Positions 1 to 8,547 of a stretch of DNA of 32,649 bases are shown piece after piece. The stretch is taken from the NCBI GenBank assembly GCA_035528575.1, contig DATKYK010000042.1, forward strand, positions 1-32,649. Direction: 5' to 3'. Position 1 is the stretch's first letter; every line of letters begins with the position of its first letter. The notes beneath the pieces are model-generated. The model did not search any database and was not told the origin of the DNA. It worked only from the letters and a program-made list of their open reading frames with translations. A program made the position numbers and the translations under genes. Source of the DNA: Dehalococcoidia bacterium (GTDB lineage: Bacteria > Chloroflexota > Dehalococcoidia > E44-bin15).

Positions 1-1991
1 CTGAACTCCATCTGGAAGCTGCCCCGACCCTGGGTCATGGAGCGCAGGTCAATGGCATAGCGCTGAACCTCAGGGAGGGGCGCCTGAGCCTCAACCACGT
101 TCCACCCACCCTGCGGGTTCATGCCCATTACCTTGCCCCGCTTGCTGTTGAGATCACCGATAATATCGCCAATGTAGCTCTCGGGCACGGTGATTTTCAT
201 GTTCACTATTGGCTCAAGTAAAACCGGCTGCCCATCAGAAAGACCCTTCCTCACGGCGTGGGAACCAGCGATCTTGAAGGCCATATCCGAGGAATCGACG
301 GCGTGATAACTACCATCGTAGAGCGTTACTTTTATGTCAACCACAGGATATCTCGCCAGCACTCCCTCCTGAAGTCCCTCAGAAACCCCCTTCCCCACGG
401 CTGGGATGTAGTTCTTGGGCACCGCCCCGCCCACGATGCGGTTGCTGAACTCATAGCCCGCTCCCCGGGGCAGTGGCTCCACCTCCAAGAAGACATGCGC
501 ATACTGACCATGCCCGCCCGTTTGCTTCTTATGCTTGTATTCCGCCCTTGTCGAACTGGTGACTGTTTCTTTGTAGGGAACCCTGGGGGTCTCTATCCTG
601 ACCGATACCCCGAACTTGCGCTGCATCTTATCCGCTACCACCTCCAGGTGGGTCTCGCCCATGCCGGAGAGGATGGTCTCCGAGGTATCTGCCTCACGTC
701 GAACCCGCAGGGAGGGGTCCTCTTCAGCGATCCTGGAGAGTGATGAACCCAGCTTATCCAGGTCTTCCTTGGTCTTGGGGTGTACCGCCACGCTCATGGA
801 GGGTAGGGGAAATTCAATAGCGGGCAGGATCAGGGGATGGTCTTTCCCGGATAGGGTATCACCGGTGCTGGTCTCCGCCAACTTGGCTACCGCCCCGACA
901 TCCCCCGCCACCAGGTGAGGCACCGGCTCCTGAGCCTTACCCCGAAGCATAAAGATCTGCCCGATGCGCTCCTGGCAATCCCTGGTGGCATTCCAGACGG
1001 TGGAGTCGCTGTAGAGGGTGCCGGAGTAGACCCTGAAGCAGGTAAGCTTGCCTACATAGGGGTCTGCGCTGGTCTTGAATACCAGCGCAGACAGGGGAGC
1101 GGTTGCATCGGGGTCGATGGTTTCTTCCTGCTTTGACTTGGGGTCTGTCGCCGAGATTTGCCCTCTATCTTTGGGGGAGGGCAGGTAATGGCAAATGGCA
1201 TCCAAAAGCCCGGTAGTGCCCATGTTCTCCTGCGCCGCGCCCACCAGAACCGGTACTACCTGCCCACCAAGGGTGGCCACGCGCAGACCCTGGCGGATCT
1301 CCTCCTCGGTCAGCGCCTCGCCCTCCAGGTATTTGGTAATAAGGTTATCGTCTGTTTCCGCCACCGTCTCTACCAGCTTCTCACGAAATTCTTCAGCCTC
1401 ACTCTTCAGGGAATCGGGGATCTCCCCCTCCTTATCCTTCAAATAAGCCTTCATGGTAACGAGGTCGACCACCCCCTCGAAATTCTCCTGAGCACCGATG
1501 GGGAGCTGTATGGGTAGACACTGCTTCCCCAAACTCCCCTGAATCCCCTCTAAAACCTTGAGGAAGTCGGCATTCTCCCTATCGATCTTGTTAATAAATA
1601 CCAGACGGGGGATGTTTCGCTCCTCGGCATAGCCCCAGACCAGCTCGGTCCCCACCTCCACGCCGGATGAGGCACATACCACGATGACCGCCCCATCGGC
1701 AACGCGCACCGCAGCCCTGACCTCGCCCACGAAGTCGGCGTAGCCCGGGGTGTCAAAGAGATTCACCTTGAGCCCCTGCCACTGGCAGGGAATTAGTGAG
1801 AGGTAGATGCTAATCTTGCGCTTGACCTCATCAGGGTCGTAGTCCGAGGTAGTGTTCCCCTGTTCCACCCTGCCCAAGCGGGTGATCGCCCCTGAGCTAT
1901 AGAGCATCGCCTCGGAGAGCGAGGTCTTGCCAGCACCCGAGTGGGAAAGCAGCACCACGTTGCGCATCTGCTCAGTGGTATATTGCGGCAT
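1..1991 (-). CDS. Elongation factor G-like GTPase (EF-G2 type), 3' end cut by window edge
   Basis: Translational GTPase of the EF-G family; about 663 codons are present and perhaps 30 C-terminal residues lie outside the window. Read on the minus strand from ATG at 1989-1991 (MPQYTTEQMRNVVLLSHSG...), preceded by an AAGGGGGAT ribosome site. G1 is SHSGAGKT (residues 16-23), G3 is DTPGY (80-84) and G4 is NKID (134-137). The visible C-terminal end reads YAIDLRSMTQGRGSFQMEF, the conserved EF-G domain V end. Switch I reads DEVKRKISI instead of the canonical RGITI, so the usual Thr is replaced by Ser. Together with the GRVEQGNTTSDYDP stretch, this matches EF-G2 paralogues (as in Thermus) better than canonical FusA. 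The biological role of EF-G2 is poorly settled; ribosome-dependent GTPase activity is the family expectation. It is transcribed divergently from gatC. Confidence 0.93.
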   Translation of the reverse strand, partial: MPQYTTEQMRNVVLLSHSGAGKTSLSEAMLYSSGAITRLGRVEQGNTTSDYDPDEVKRKISIYLSLIPCQWQGLKVNLFDTPGYADFVGEVRAAVRVADGAVIVVCASSGVEVGTELVWGYAEERNIPRLVFINKIDRENADFLKVLEGIQGSLGKQCLPIQLPIGAQENFEGVVDLVTMKAYLKDKEGEIPDSLKSEAEEFREKLVETVAETDDNLITKYLEGEALTEEEIRQGLRVATLGGQVVPVLVGAAQENMGTTGLLDAICHYLPSPKDRGQISATDPKSKQEETIDPDATAPLSALVFKTSADPYVGKLTCFRVYSGTLYSDSTVWNATRDCQERIGQIFMLRGKAQEPVPHLVAGDVGAVAKLAETSTGDTLSGKDHPLILPAIEFPLPSMSVAVHPKTKEDLDKLGSSLSRIAEEDPSLRVRREADTSETILSGMGETHLEVVADKMQRKFGVSVRIETPRVPYKETVTSSTRAEYKHKKQTGGHGQYAHVFLEVEPLPRGAGYEFSNRIVGGAVPKNYIPAVGKGVSEGLQEGVLARYPVVDIKVTLYDGSYHAVDSSDMAFKIAGSHAVRKGLSDGQPVLLEPIVNMKITVPESYIGDIIGDLNSKRGKVMGMNPQGGWNVVEAQAPLPEVQRYAIDLRSMTQGRGSFQMEF

Positions 1992-2373
1992 CGACTATCC
2001 CCCTTCCCTCAATGCGGATATCTGTTCTGCCCTCTTCCTGGGCCTCATCCCGCCCATTATAACCCTTTTGGGGAATAGCTGACAATGCTGATACCGCTGA
2101 GGCTCACCGGCGACCCGTCACCATCTTCCTATTGGAACTGTCATTGCCACAAAAATAGAGCTACGTTCCATGTCATTCAGAACCTGTTTCGGAATCTCAA
2201 GGTTAATACGGGGATGCTGAAACAAGTTCAGCATGACAACATAGAAGAAACCAACGGCCATCAACTATCCCCAATCTACTAATCACCAATTCCCCCTTCT
2301 CCAGCACAGGTGTTGCTCATTCCAATGGTTAGGTGCTATAATCAGCTACACTGCAGCTAATTGAGTGGGGAAA
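1992..2373. other. Intergenic region between divergent EF-G-like gene and gatC
   Basis: No convincing gene lies in this stretch. It must hold the divergent promoters. The recognisable structure is the imperfect inverted repeat listed at 2171-2238. The short open frame at 2085-2282 crosses that repeat and resembles no family I know, so I do not call it. Confidence 0.5.
2171..2238. repeat. Imperfect inverted repeat, 26-bp arms
   Basis: The left arm 2171-2196 begins TGTCATTCAGAACCTGTTTC. The reverse complement of the right arm 2213-2238 begins TGTCATGCTGAACTTGTTTC. By hand, 21 of 26 positions match, around a 16-base loop. This resembles dispersed REP-like palindromes found in many genomes. No second copy of this motif was seen in the window. 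Confidence 0.7.
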
Positions 2374-2664
2374 ATGAAGCTAAGTCGTGAAGAGGTATTG
2401 CGCCTTGCCACCCTTTGCCGGTTGAGCCTCTCCGAGGAGGAGATGGAGAGATTCCAGGAGCAGCTTTCCCATATCCTGGAGAACTTCGAGGTTATGCAGC
2501 AGGTCGATACCAGCGATGTCCCCCCTACAGCATACCCCATCCCGCTGGAGAACGTGGTTGGGGAGGACGAGGTAGCACCCTCACTCCCCCAGAGCGATAT
2601 TCTCGCCAACGCCCCTCATCAGGAGGAGGGTTACTTCAGGGTGAAGGCAGTGCTGGAGCAATGA
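2374..2664 (+). CDS. gatC: Asp-tRNA(Asn)/Glu-tRNA(Gln) amidotransferase subunit C
   Basis: Small subunit of the GatCAB amidotransferase, which converts Glu-tRNA(Gln) and Asp-tRNA(Asn) to the correct amidated forms; GatC acts as a belt stabilising GatA and GatB. The protein (about 96 aa, normal for the family) begins MKLSREEVLRLATLCRLSLS and contains the family pattern LSEEEMERFQEQLSHILENF, then DVPPTAYPIPLENV and a C-terminal GYFRVKAVLE. I chose ATG 2374 because GAGTGGGG lies just upstream. An in-frame GTG at 2365 overlaps that ribosome site and is less likely. gatA follows 72 bases later on the same strand. gatB is not in the window. Confidence 0.94.
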   Translation: MKLSREEVLRLATLCRLSLSEEEMERFQEQLSHILENFEVMQQVDTSDVPPTAYPIPLENVVGEDEVAPSLPQSDILANAPHQEEGYFRVKAVLEQ

Positions 2665-2736
2665 GAACCGCGATCACAAAAATCAGCAGGTAATAGAGGA
2701 GTTGACTATCGCGCAGGTCGAAAAAAGGGGAGTAAC

Positions 2737-4230
2737 TTGAACCGCTACGACCTTACCATTCACCAGGCTCACCAGCTTCTCAAGAAAAGAGAGCTCTCCT
2801 CTCTGGAGCTAACCAGGGCAGTGCTGGAGCGCATAGCCCGGGTGGAAAAAAGGGTTCATGCCTTCGTTACCGTGACCGAGGACGAGGCGCTTCACCAGGC
2901 AGCGCAGGCAGATGAGCGAATCAAGAGGGGGGAGCTAACCCCCCTGACCGGTGTCCCGGTGCTCATCAAGGATAATATGTGCACCAAGGCAGTCGTCACC
3001 ACCTGCTCATCGAGGATGCTGGAGAATTTCGTCCCCCCTTATGACGCCACGGTGGTTGAGAAGCTGAGGGATGCCGGCATGGTGATGGTGGGCAAGGGAA
3101 ATATGGACGAGTTCGCCATGGGCTCATCCAACGAGCACTCTGCGTTCTTCCCCACCTGTAACCCGTGGGACCTGGAGCGGGTCCCCGGTGGCTCGAGCGG
3201 GGGGCCGGCGGTAGCGGTAGCCACCGGTGAGGCGGTCTACGCCATAGGCTCCGATACCGGGGGAAGCATTCGCCAGCCAGCCGGATTCTGCAACGTGGTG
3301 GGCCTAAAGCCCACCTACGGCCGGGTCTCCAGATACGGCCTGGTGGCCTTCGCCAGCTCCCTGGACCAGATAGGACCGCTTACCAGGGATGTTACCGACT
3401 CGGCGCTGGTGATGAATGCTATCGCCGGGTACGACCCCAGGGATTCGACCTCGGCAAACTATCCCGTCCCTGACTACACGAGAGCTCTCATACCCGATCT
3501 CAAGGGGCTTAATCTGGGCGTCCCCAGGGAGTACTTCCTTGAGGGGATGCAAAGGGGGGTGGAGGAGGCAATGCGCACCGCCATCGCCGCGCTGGAGGAG
3601 CTGGGGGCAACGGTGGATTGGGAGGTGTCGCTGCCCCATACCAAATACGGCCTGGCCGCTTACTACATTATCGCCCCCTCGGAGGCGATGGCCAACCTCG
3701 CCCGCTACGATGGGGTGAAGTACGGATTCTCATATGACGGCGAGAGCATGTGGGATGATATGGAGAAGACAAGGGGCTATGGCTTTGGCCCCGAGGTGAA
3801 ACGGCGCATCATACTGGGCACCTATGCCCTCTCCGCCGGCTACTACGATGCCTACTACCTAAAGGCGCAAAAGGTGCGCACCCTGATCAGGCGGGAGTTC
3901 GAGCAGGCCTTTGAGCGCTACGATGCGCTGATAACCCCCACCTCGCCCACGGTGCCCTTCAAGATCGGGGAGAAGGTGGATGACCCGCTCCAGATGTACC
4001 TGAGCGATGTCTGTACCCTGCCCATAAACATCGCCGGCATACCCGGCCTTTCCGTCCCCGCCGGCTTCTGCGATGGGCTGCCGGTTGGGATGCAGATTCT
4101 GGGCAAGCCCTTCAGCGAGGAGATGCTCCTCCGCATCGGCTTCGCCTACGAACAGGCAACCGGGTGGTGGGAGCGGCGGCCGCAGCTTGAAAAAGGGGGT
4201 GCGGTGGCTGGAAATTTGAAAGGGGGATAA
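2737..4230 (+). CDS. gatA: Asp-tRNA(Asn)/Glu-tRNA(Gln) amidotransferase subunit A
   Basis: Catalytic amidase subunit of GatCAB, hydrolysing glutamine to supply ammonia for tRNA-dependent amidation. The 497-aa protein has the full amidase-signature Ser-cisSer-Lys triad: Lys78 in VLIKDN, cis-Ser153 in PGGSSGGPA and nucleophile Ser177 in [24 protein letters not shown] follows as in typical GatA. Length is within the usual 480-500 aa. The start is TTG at 2737, supported by AAAAGGGGAG just upstream; no better ATG precedes it. It forms an operon with gatC. Its last codons carry an AAAGGGGG stretch that probably serves as ribosome site for the 24-aa peptide that follows. Confidence 0.97.
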   Translation: MNRYDLTIHQAHQLLKKRELSSLELTRAVLERIARVEKRVHAFVTVTEDEALHQAAQADERIKRGELTPLTGVPVLIKDNMCTKAVVTTCSSRMLENFVPPYDATVVEKLRDAGMVMVGKGNMDEFAMGSSNEHSAFFPTCNPWDLERVPGGSSGGPAVAVATGEAVYAIGSDTGGSIRQPAGFCNVVGLKPTYGRVSRYGLVAFASSLDQIGPLTRDVTDSALVMNAIAGYDPRDSTSANYPVPDYTRALIPDLKGLNLGVPREYFLEGMQRGVEEAMRTAIAALEELGATVDWEVSLPHTKYGLAAYYIIAPSEAMANLARYDGVKYGFSYDGESMWDDMEKTRGYGFGPEVKRRIILGTYALSAGYYDAYYLKAQKVRTLIRREFEQAFERYDALITPTSPTVPFKIGEKVDDPLQMYLSDVCTLPINIAGIPGLSVPAGFCDGLPVGMQILGKPFSEEMLLRIGFAYEQATGWWERRPQLEKGGAVAGNLKGG

Positions 4231-4236
4231 GTATCC

Positions 4237-4311
4237 ATGTGGTTATATCTGGTGATATTCCTGGTGGTTACTGCCATTTTCATCCTTGACACCGGAGAGG
4301 AGGGAAAGTAA
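4237..4311 (+). CDS. Putative 24-aa single-pass membrane peptide
   Basis: The frame opens at ATG 4237, six bases after the gatA stop, and reads MWLYLVIFLVVTAIFILD then TGEEGK. It is an almost uninterrupted hydrophobic helix of about 18 residues with a short charged tail. The upstream AAAGGGGGATAAGTATCC supplies a ribosome site at good spacing. The stop TAA (4309-4311) shares its last A with the ATG of the next gene, a classic translational-coupling arrangement. I do not recognise a family. It may be a real small membrane protein or a leader that couples translation of the downstream anchored protein. It is too short for standard gene callers. Confidence 0.5.
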   Translation: MWLYLVIFLVVTAIFILDTGEEGK

Positions 4312-4673
4312 TGGAATGGAAATACTGGCCAATTATCGGGCACTTCTCCATACTTCTTCTCGGCGTCCTGTTGCTTGTGGGGTTTATCCGTTATGAAGGT
4401 TCAGCAGCGGGACCCACACCAACAGCATCGCCGACACCGCCGCCAACAGTGGTGCTGTCGTGCCAGCAAGCAAACGATGCCATTCAGGACGCCGTCAGTG
4501 ATTATCACAATAATACAAGAAAGTGGCCTACCTCTGACGGCCGGCCAGGAGATATTCTGTGGACACAGCTTGTTCCCAAATATATGGATAGCGTCCCCGG
4601 CATCGATAGCAGGTGCGACTGGTGGGTGAACAGCGAACCGGAGGGGGAGGTTTGCATCAGGAACCGGTGCTGA
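4311..4673 (+). CDS. Membrane-anchored protein with pilin-like extracellular C-terminus
   Basis: Not assigned to a named family. The 120-aa protein has an N-terminal membrane helix (about residues 8-25, IGHFSILLLGVLLLVGFI), then a Thr/Pro-rich linker (about 33-46) and an outside domain. That domain contains QQANDAIQDAVSDYHNN, KWPTSDGRPGDILWTQLVP and a Cys-containing end (CDWWVN...CIRNRC). The helical AI..AV..Y segment followed by WPT...GDI...LVPKY.DS resembles C-terminal modules of pseudopilin-like Chloroflexota proteins; that comparison is from memory. Three cysteines in the last third could form a disulfide. Its ATG overlaps the stop of the 24-aa peptide by one base. Confidence 0.7.
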   Translation: MEWKYWPIIGHFSILLLGVLLLVGFIRYEGSAAGPTPTASPTPPPTVVLSCQQANDAIQDAVSDYHNNTRKWPTSDGRPGDILWTQLVPKYMDSVPGIDSRCDWWVNSEPEGEVCIRNRC

Positions 4674-4850
4674 GGGTGCACATGTGGCACGTCGTGCTCA
4701 CAAGACTAGGATAAAAAGGGAAAGTCAGTTGCTATGCCCTACGAGCAGGCGACTCGCTGCGGCGAGCGGGGGACACCAAATTACAAAGGGCGTGATGTAC
4801 AGTAAAAATCCAGTTCATAATCGGCAAAGCCAAAGCAAAGGAGGTACATA

Positions 4851-5687
4851 ATGAGGATCACAAAGGTTGTCTTATCATTGCTCCTGGGCACCCTGCTGGT
4901 GTCCGCATTCGCCTGCTCCCAGGAACCGAGTCCAACACCCACGCCGACACCAGTCCCCACCATCGCTTACAATGATATGAATACCGGCGGAGACGCCGGT
5001 AACAACATGGAGACTGCCGCTAGAATTTCTCTTACCGCCAGTGGCACCGGTTACCTCAATGAAGTCCCCGGGGACAATCAGGACTACTATACCTTCAATA
5101 TCTCCGCGCCGGGCACCATAAATGTCTCCATGACACCATCATTTGGTGCTAACTTCAACCTGTGCCTGAAGAACCCTACTGGTACCACCGTGGCCAGCTC
5201 CAACAGGTCCGGCTATGAAAAGGAGTCGATCTCTTACCAGGTGGCGGAAACTGAATACTGGTTTGTAGGGGTAGACCAGGAGGCGGGAAGCGGCAACTAC
5301 TCCCTTAGCATATCATTTAACCCTATATTCCAGAACGATATGAACACAGGAGGCGATGCCGGTAACACCCCAGAGACCGCTGCCAGCATCGCCCTTCCTG
5401 CTACCGGAACCGGTTACCTCGATGAGGCTATTGTTGACAGTTGGGACTACTATACCTTCCTTATTACTGCACCCGGCACCATCAATGTTTCCATGACACC
5501 ATCATTTGGTGCCAACTTCGATCTCTACCTTGAGGACCCTTACGGGACAACCCGGGCCAGTTCCACCAAGGCCGGTTATCAACCGGATACTATCTCCTAT
5601 AATAATTCAACGACTGGATACTGGTTTGTTAGGGTAGAGCAGGAGGCAGGAAGCGGCAATTACTCCTTGAGCATATCTTTCGAATGA
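4851..5687 (+). CDS. Lipoprotein with two tandem PPC-type beta domains
   Basis: Exported protein of 278 aa. A Lys/Arg n-region and hydrophobic core end at SAFAC, giving a probable lipidation Cys22 (the lipobox is imperfect, with Phe at -2). A Thr/Pro linker (about 26-38) precedes two repeats of about 120 residues starting near 41 and 162, each opening NDMNTGGDAGN. Each repeat contains YYTF...APGTINVSMTPSFGANF, YWFV and a terminal GSGNYSLSISF, the pattern of bacterial pre-peptidase C-terminal (PPC) beta-sandwich domains. No protease domain is attached, so an adhesive or structural surface role is inferred. The repeats are also near identical in DNA over short stretches, indicating recent internal duplication. 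A strong AAAGGAGG site precedes ATG 4851. Confidence 0.82.
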   Translation: MRITKVVLSLLLGTLLVSAFACSQEPSPTPTPTPVPTIAYNDMNTGGDAGNNMETAARISLTASGTGYLNEVPGDNQDYYTFNISAPGTINVSMTPSFGANFNLCLKNPTGTTVASSNRSGYEKESISYQVAETEYWFVGVDQEAGSGNYSLSISFNPIFQNDMNTGGDAGNTPETAASIALPATGTGYLDEAIVDSWDYYTFLITAPGTINVSMTPSFGANFDLYLEDPYGTTRASSTKAGYQPDTISYNNSTTGYWFVRVEQEAGSGNYSLSISFE

Positions 5688-5842
5688 GCCAGCCGCACGG
5701 CAGTTCCATGAAAAGCGTTTCTAAGGCCGGAGATTGGATGCCGCCAGCGACAGCGCCAGTTTCAACAAGCACCTCTCCGCTGAAGAACGCTTTCCCTGAT
5801 TTAACCAGGAGATAGTACGAGATCTCTTCCGGTGGCAATTTT

Positions 5843-6094
5843 ATGTTTGAAATAGATGCTCACCGACCAATCCAGGTCACCTGCTACTCCGGGCGCAGCT
5901 ATGCCGACCGCCCCGCTTCGTTCGTTTGGCGGGGTAAGCAGTATGAAGTGAATGAAATAGAAAAAGAATGGCTTGAACCGCGACAAAAACACTTCATAGT
6001 GCGAGCTACGGGCGAAAAGGGCGAAAAAGGTGAGAAGCGGTTCGATATTTACTATGATGAGCGGGAGGATTCGTGGTCGCTATGCGAGGTTTAG
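5843..6094 (+). CDS. DUF6504 family protein
   Basis: An 83-aa basic/acidic protein of unknown function. It has the family-like pattern RPASFVWRGKQYEVNEIEKEWLE, followed by a KGEKGEKRFDIYYDEREDSWSL ending, which I match to DUF6504 from memory. It is predicted cytoplasmic with no signal or membrane helix. The ribosome site is weak (CCGGTGG). Its 3' end overlaps the start of the downstream methyltransferase gene by about 20 bases, suggesting co-transcription and coupling. Confidence 0.72.
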   Translation: MFEIDAHRPIQVTCYSGRSYADRPASFVWRGKQYEVNEIEKEWLEPRQKHFIVRATGEKGEKGEKRFDIYYDEREDSWSLCEV

Positions 6095-6867
6095 TGAATA
6101 CCTTCATCGATAAGAGGGAGCTGGCACTGCTTGCCAGGGAGACCAGCGAGATAACGGCTTTTGACTCATATCTGAAAAACCGCCTTTCCGATAGCGCCAT
6201 CGATGGGCTCAAGGCATGGGAATATGGCAAGCTAGTGAGCTTCATCGGCGACTTCGGCGGGCTTCAGGTGCTCGATGTGGGACCGGGGGATAGCACCTTC
6301 TGCCTCTTTCTAGCGAAAAAAGGGGCATCGGTCGCCACCATCGACTACCCCCAGCCGATGGCGCCGGATAAGGAGGGCTTCAGAAGAAGCTGCCGAGAAA
6401 ACAGCGTCGCCGTCCACTGCGGCACCATGCTACAGATGCCATATAAGAATGAAAAATTCGACCTGGTAACCTGTATTTCTACCATCGAGCATCTGGATGT
6501 AACCCCAAATTGGAAGCCCATTCCGTACCTGGATTTCATCGCACTAACCCGTACAGCCCTTGCCGAGATGGGGCGGGTGCTCAAGGAGGGCGGATATCTA
6601 TACATTACCTCGGACGCCTATGAGCCGCGGCGTCAGAAGACGGATAACTGGAGTCTGGGGACGATATACGATGGCATCGGCGCTGCCTACAGCATCCATG
6701 ACATCGAGGAGATATTCGTAAACACCATCAGGCAGGCTGGCCTTGCCCTGGTGAATGGCTATGACTACCGGCCAGGCCTGGTGCTCCATGACCCCCAGAG
6801 GTGTAACTACCGTGGCAGATACTTCACTACCTTCGGCGTCCTGGCGCAAAAGGGATGTGGACGATGA
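6073..6867 (+). CDS. Class I SAM-dependent methyltransferase
   Basis: Predicted cytoplasmic methyltransferase of about 264 aa. Motif I is LQVLDVGPGDSTFCLFLA, motif II the acidic VATIDYP, and the post-motif region FDLVTCISTIEHL is the usual Rossmann strand 4 with the IEHL signature. A further strand GRVLKEGGYLYITSDAYEP completes the fold. The substrate cannot be told from sequence. The start is uncertain: GTG 6073 lies 4 bases after GGGAGG, and ATG 6082 lies 13 bases after it. The 5' end overlaps the DUF6504 gene and the 3' end overlaps the SDR gene by ATGA, so the three are probably one coupled transcript. Confidence 0.88.
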   Translation: MVAMRGLVNTFIDKRELALLARETSEITAFDSYLKNRLSDSAIDGLKAWEYGKLVSFIGDFGGLQVLDVGPGDSTFCLFLAKKGASVATIDYPQPMAPDKEGFRRSCRENSVAVHCGTMLQMPYKNEKFDLVTCISTIEHLDVTPNWKPIPYLDFIALTRTALAEMGRVLKEGGYLYITSDAYEPRRQKTDNWSLGTIYDGIGAAYSIHDIEEIFVNTIRQAGLALVNGYDYRPGLVLHDPQRCNYRGRYFTTFGVLAQKGCGR

Positions 6868-7784
6868 TCCTGGTTAGCGGTGGAACCGGCTTTGTGGGCA
6901 GCTACCTCATCCCCAGGCTGGCAAGTGGCGAAAAAGGCCATGGGAAGATAAAATGCCTGGTGAGAAATCCCGAAAAGTCCAGGGCGCAGGCGCTGCGGGA
7001 GCAGGGGGTAGAGCTGGCACCGGGAGATGTGACCCGGCCTCAAAGCCTGAGAGAGGCAATGCAGGGCGCGGACACCGTCATCCACCTGGTGGCGATAATC
7101 AGGGAGAGTAAAGCGGCCACTTTCCACGGGGTTAACGCTCAGGGAACAGGGAATATGGTAGAGGCTGCCCTGGCCTCAGGCGTTAAGCGGTTCATCCATG
7201 TAAGTGCCCTGGGTGCCAGTCCTGATCCCGGGTACCGCTATACCTATTCCAAGTGGCAGGGGGAGGAGGCACTGCGAAGCAGCAACCTGGACTATACCAT
7301 CTTCAGGCCATCGGTCATCTTTGGCCAGGGCTACGGCTACAGCTTCGTTGACAGCATGATACGGTCGCTCAACATGTTGCCCTTGATCGCTCCCCTACCC
7401 GGCGGGGGGAAGACTCGCTTCCAGCCTATCTGGGTGGAGGATGTGGTATCCTGCATAATTGGGGCACTACATGATAGAGGTAAGGGCTGTGAGAACGGAA
7501 AAACCTATGATATAGGTGGGCCGGAGCACCTCACCTACCGGGAGATGCTGGATGCTGTTATTCATGCCCTGGGCGCCCGGCGTGTCAGGGTTAACATCCC
7601 CATCACCTTGATGCGACTGGTGGTGCCGGCGATGGAAAGAGCCATGAGCAACCCGCCGATAACCTCAGTAGAGCTTAAACAAATGGACCTGGACAATACC
7701 ACCGACCTTGATTCGGTGGAGCGCCACTTCGGATTCAAGCCGGCGGCACTGAGCCAGAAGCTGAGCTATATCATGCCATCATGA
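6864..7784 (+). CDS. NAD(P)-binding atypical SDR of the NDUFA9/complex I type
   Basis: Rossmann-fold protein of 306 aa. The N-terminus MILVSGGTGFVGSYL carries the GxxGxxG nucleotide site. DVTRPQSLREAMQGADTVIHLVA and VKRFIHVSALGA follow, and the YTYSKWQGEEAL segment holds the YxxxK-like pair. This matches atypical SDRs related to the mitochondrial NDUFA9 subunit; family members often act on quinone, sugar or steroid substrates or serve structural roles. I chose ATG 6864 because it overlaps the preceding TGA (ATGA) and gives the canonical short N-terminus; ATG 6855 is an alternative adding three residues. A MITE-like repeat lies immediately downstream. Confidence 0.87.
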   Translation: MILVSGGTGFVGSYLIPRLASGEKGHGKIKCLVRNPEKSRAQALREQGVELAPGDVTRPQSLREAMQGADTVIHLVAIIRESKAATFHGVNAQGTGNMVEAALASGVKRFIHVSALGASPDPGYRYTYSKWQGEEALRSSNLDYTIFRPSVIFGQGYGYSFVDSMIRSLNMLPLIAPLPGGGKTRFQPIWVEDVVSCIIGALHDRGKGCENGKTYDIGGPEHLTYREMLDAVIHALGARRVRVNIPITLMRLVVPAMERAMSNPPITSVELKQMDLDNTTDLDSVERHFGFKPAALSQKLSYIMPS

Positions 7785-7803
7785 TCAGTTTTACGTACTA
7801 TAA

Positions 7804-7932
7804 GAGACTGCTGAAAAAGAGGTGCCCCGATATAATCGGGGCCGGGGGTCTCCCCGATGTATCGGGGCAGCTTTAATAAGTCCCCCAAGATTGGGGGATT
7901 TGGGGGTTGATTGAGACTATTTCAGCAATCTC
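7804..7932. mobile_element. MITE-like element, copy 1 (129 bp)
   Basis: The termini are GAGACTGCTGAAA and the complement of GAGATTGCTGAAA, giving 13-bp terminal inverted repeats with one mismatch. Inside are three perfect or near-perfect hairpins: CCCCGAT..ATCGGGG twice and CCCCCAA..TTGGGGG. A second 129-bp copy lies at 14282-14410 with about 120 of 129 bases identical by hand. There is no coding capacity and no clear target-site duplication. It sits between the SDR gene and the Lrp/AsnC gene. Confidence 0.75.
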
Positions 7933-7985
7933 CTTTAGAGAAATCGTTTGAGAAAGAGCGAATAAAACGCAAGAGGGAGGATAAT

Positions 7986-8465
7986 ATGAATGAGATCTTT
8001 CAAATCCTGGAAGAGGACGCTCGCAAGAGCCCCCAGCGTATCGCCACCATGACCGGTATCCCCCTCGCTAAAGTGAAAGCGGCGATCAAGCAGGCAGAGC
8101 GCGACCACACCATCATTAAATACAAGGCGATAGTCAACTGGGATAGGCTGGGCGAGGGGCAGGTGGTAGCCCTGGTTGAGGTGAGGCTGGTACCCCAGCG
8201 CGATGTCGGGTTCGACGCCATCGCCGAGCGGATCTATCGATTCCCCGAGGCGCGCTCGGTATACCTGATGTCAGGCACTTATGACCTCGCCGTGCTGGTA
8301 GCAGGTAAGACAATGCAGGAGGTCGCTTCCTTCGTCACCCAGAAACTCGCCCCCCTTGAAGGGGTACAGGGTACGGTGACCCATTTCCTGCTCAAGCGCT
8401 ATAAGGAGGACGGCGAGGTGCTGGAAGGTGAGGAGCGGCTGAAGCGCGTGCCCATCATGCCTTAG
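7986..8465 (+). CDS. Lrp/AsnC family transcriptional regulator
   Basis: DNA-binding regulator of 159 aa. An N-terminal winged helix (MNEIFQILEEDARKSPQRIATMTGIPLAKVKAAI, about residues 1-40) is followed by an RAM/AsnC ligand-binding domain (about 65-140). The latter has the alternating strands VVALVEVRLVP, ARSVYLMSGTYDLAVLVAG and GVQGTVTHFLLKRYK. I chose ATG 7986 because GGGAGG precedes it; the longer open frame from 7911 starts inside the MITE. Family members sense amino acids, and this one lies directly upstream of an aminotransferase gene on the same strand, so local regulation of amino-acid metabolism is a reasonable inference. Confidence 0.92.
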   Translation: MNEIFQILEEDARKSPQRIATMTGIPLAKVKAAIKQAERDHTIIKYKAIVNWDRLGEGQVVALVEVRLVPQRDVGFDAIAERIYRFPEARSVYLMSGTYDLAVLVAGKTMQEVASFVTQKLAPLEGVQGTVTHFLLKRYKEDGEVLEGEERLKRVPIMP

Positions 8466-8547
8466 CAATATTACGATGGGTGCTACTGAATAGACGGTAA
8501 ATCCTAAAATTGCATGATGATTGCCTTACAGTGTGAAAGGGCAAAAA

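Noticed and set aside
258-1517. Several plus-strand open frames of 70-160 codons at the left end
   Set aside because: They are antisense to the EF-G-like gene, whose minus-strand translation has conserved GTPase motifs throughout.
4734-4805. 23-codon frame from ATG 4734 (MPYEQATRCGERGTPNYKGR...)
   Set aside because: It has no convincing ribosome site and no recognisable similarity; left as non-coding.
7801-7935. Hairpin-rich stretch considered as a CRISPR-like or riboswitch element
   Set aside because: There are no regular spacers; identical length and termini with the copy at 14282 fit a MITE-like element better.
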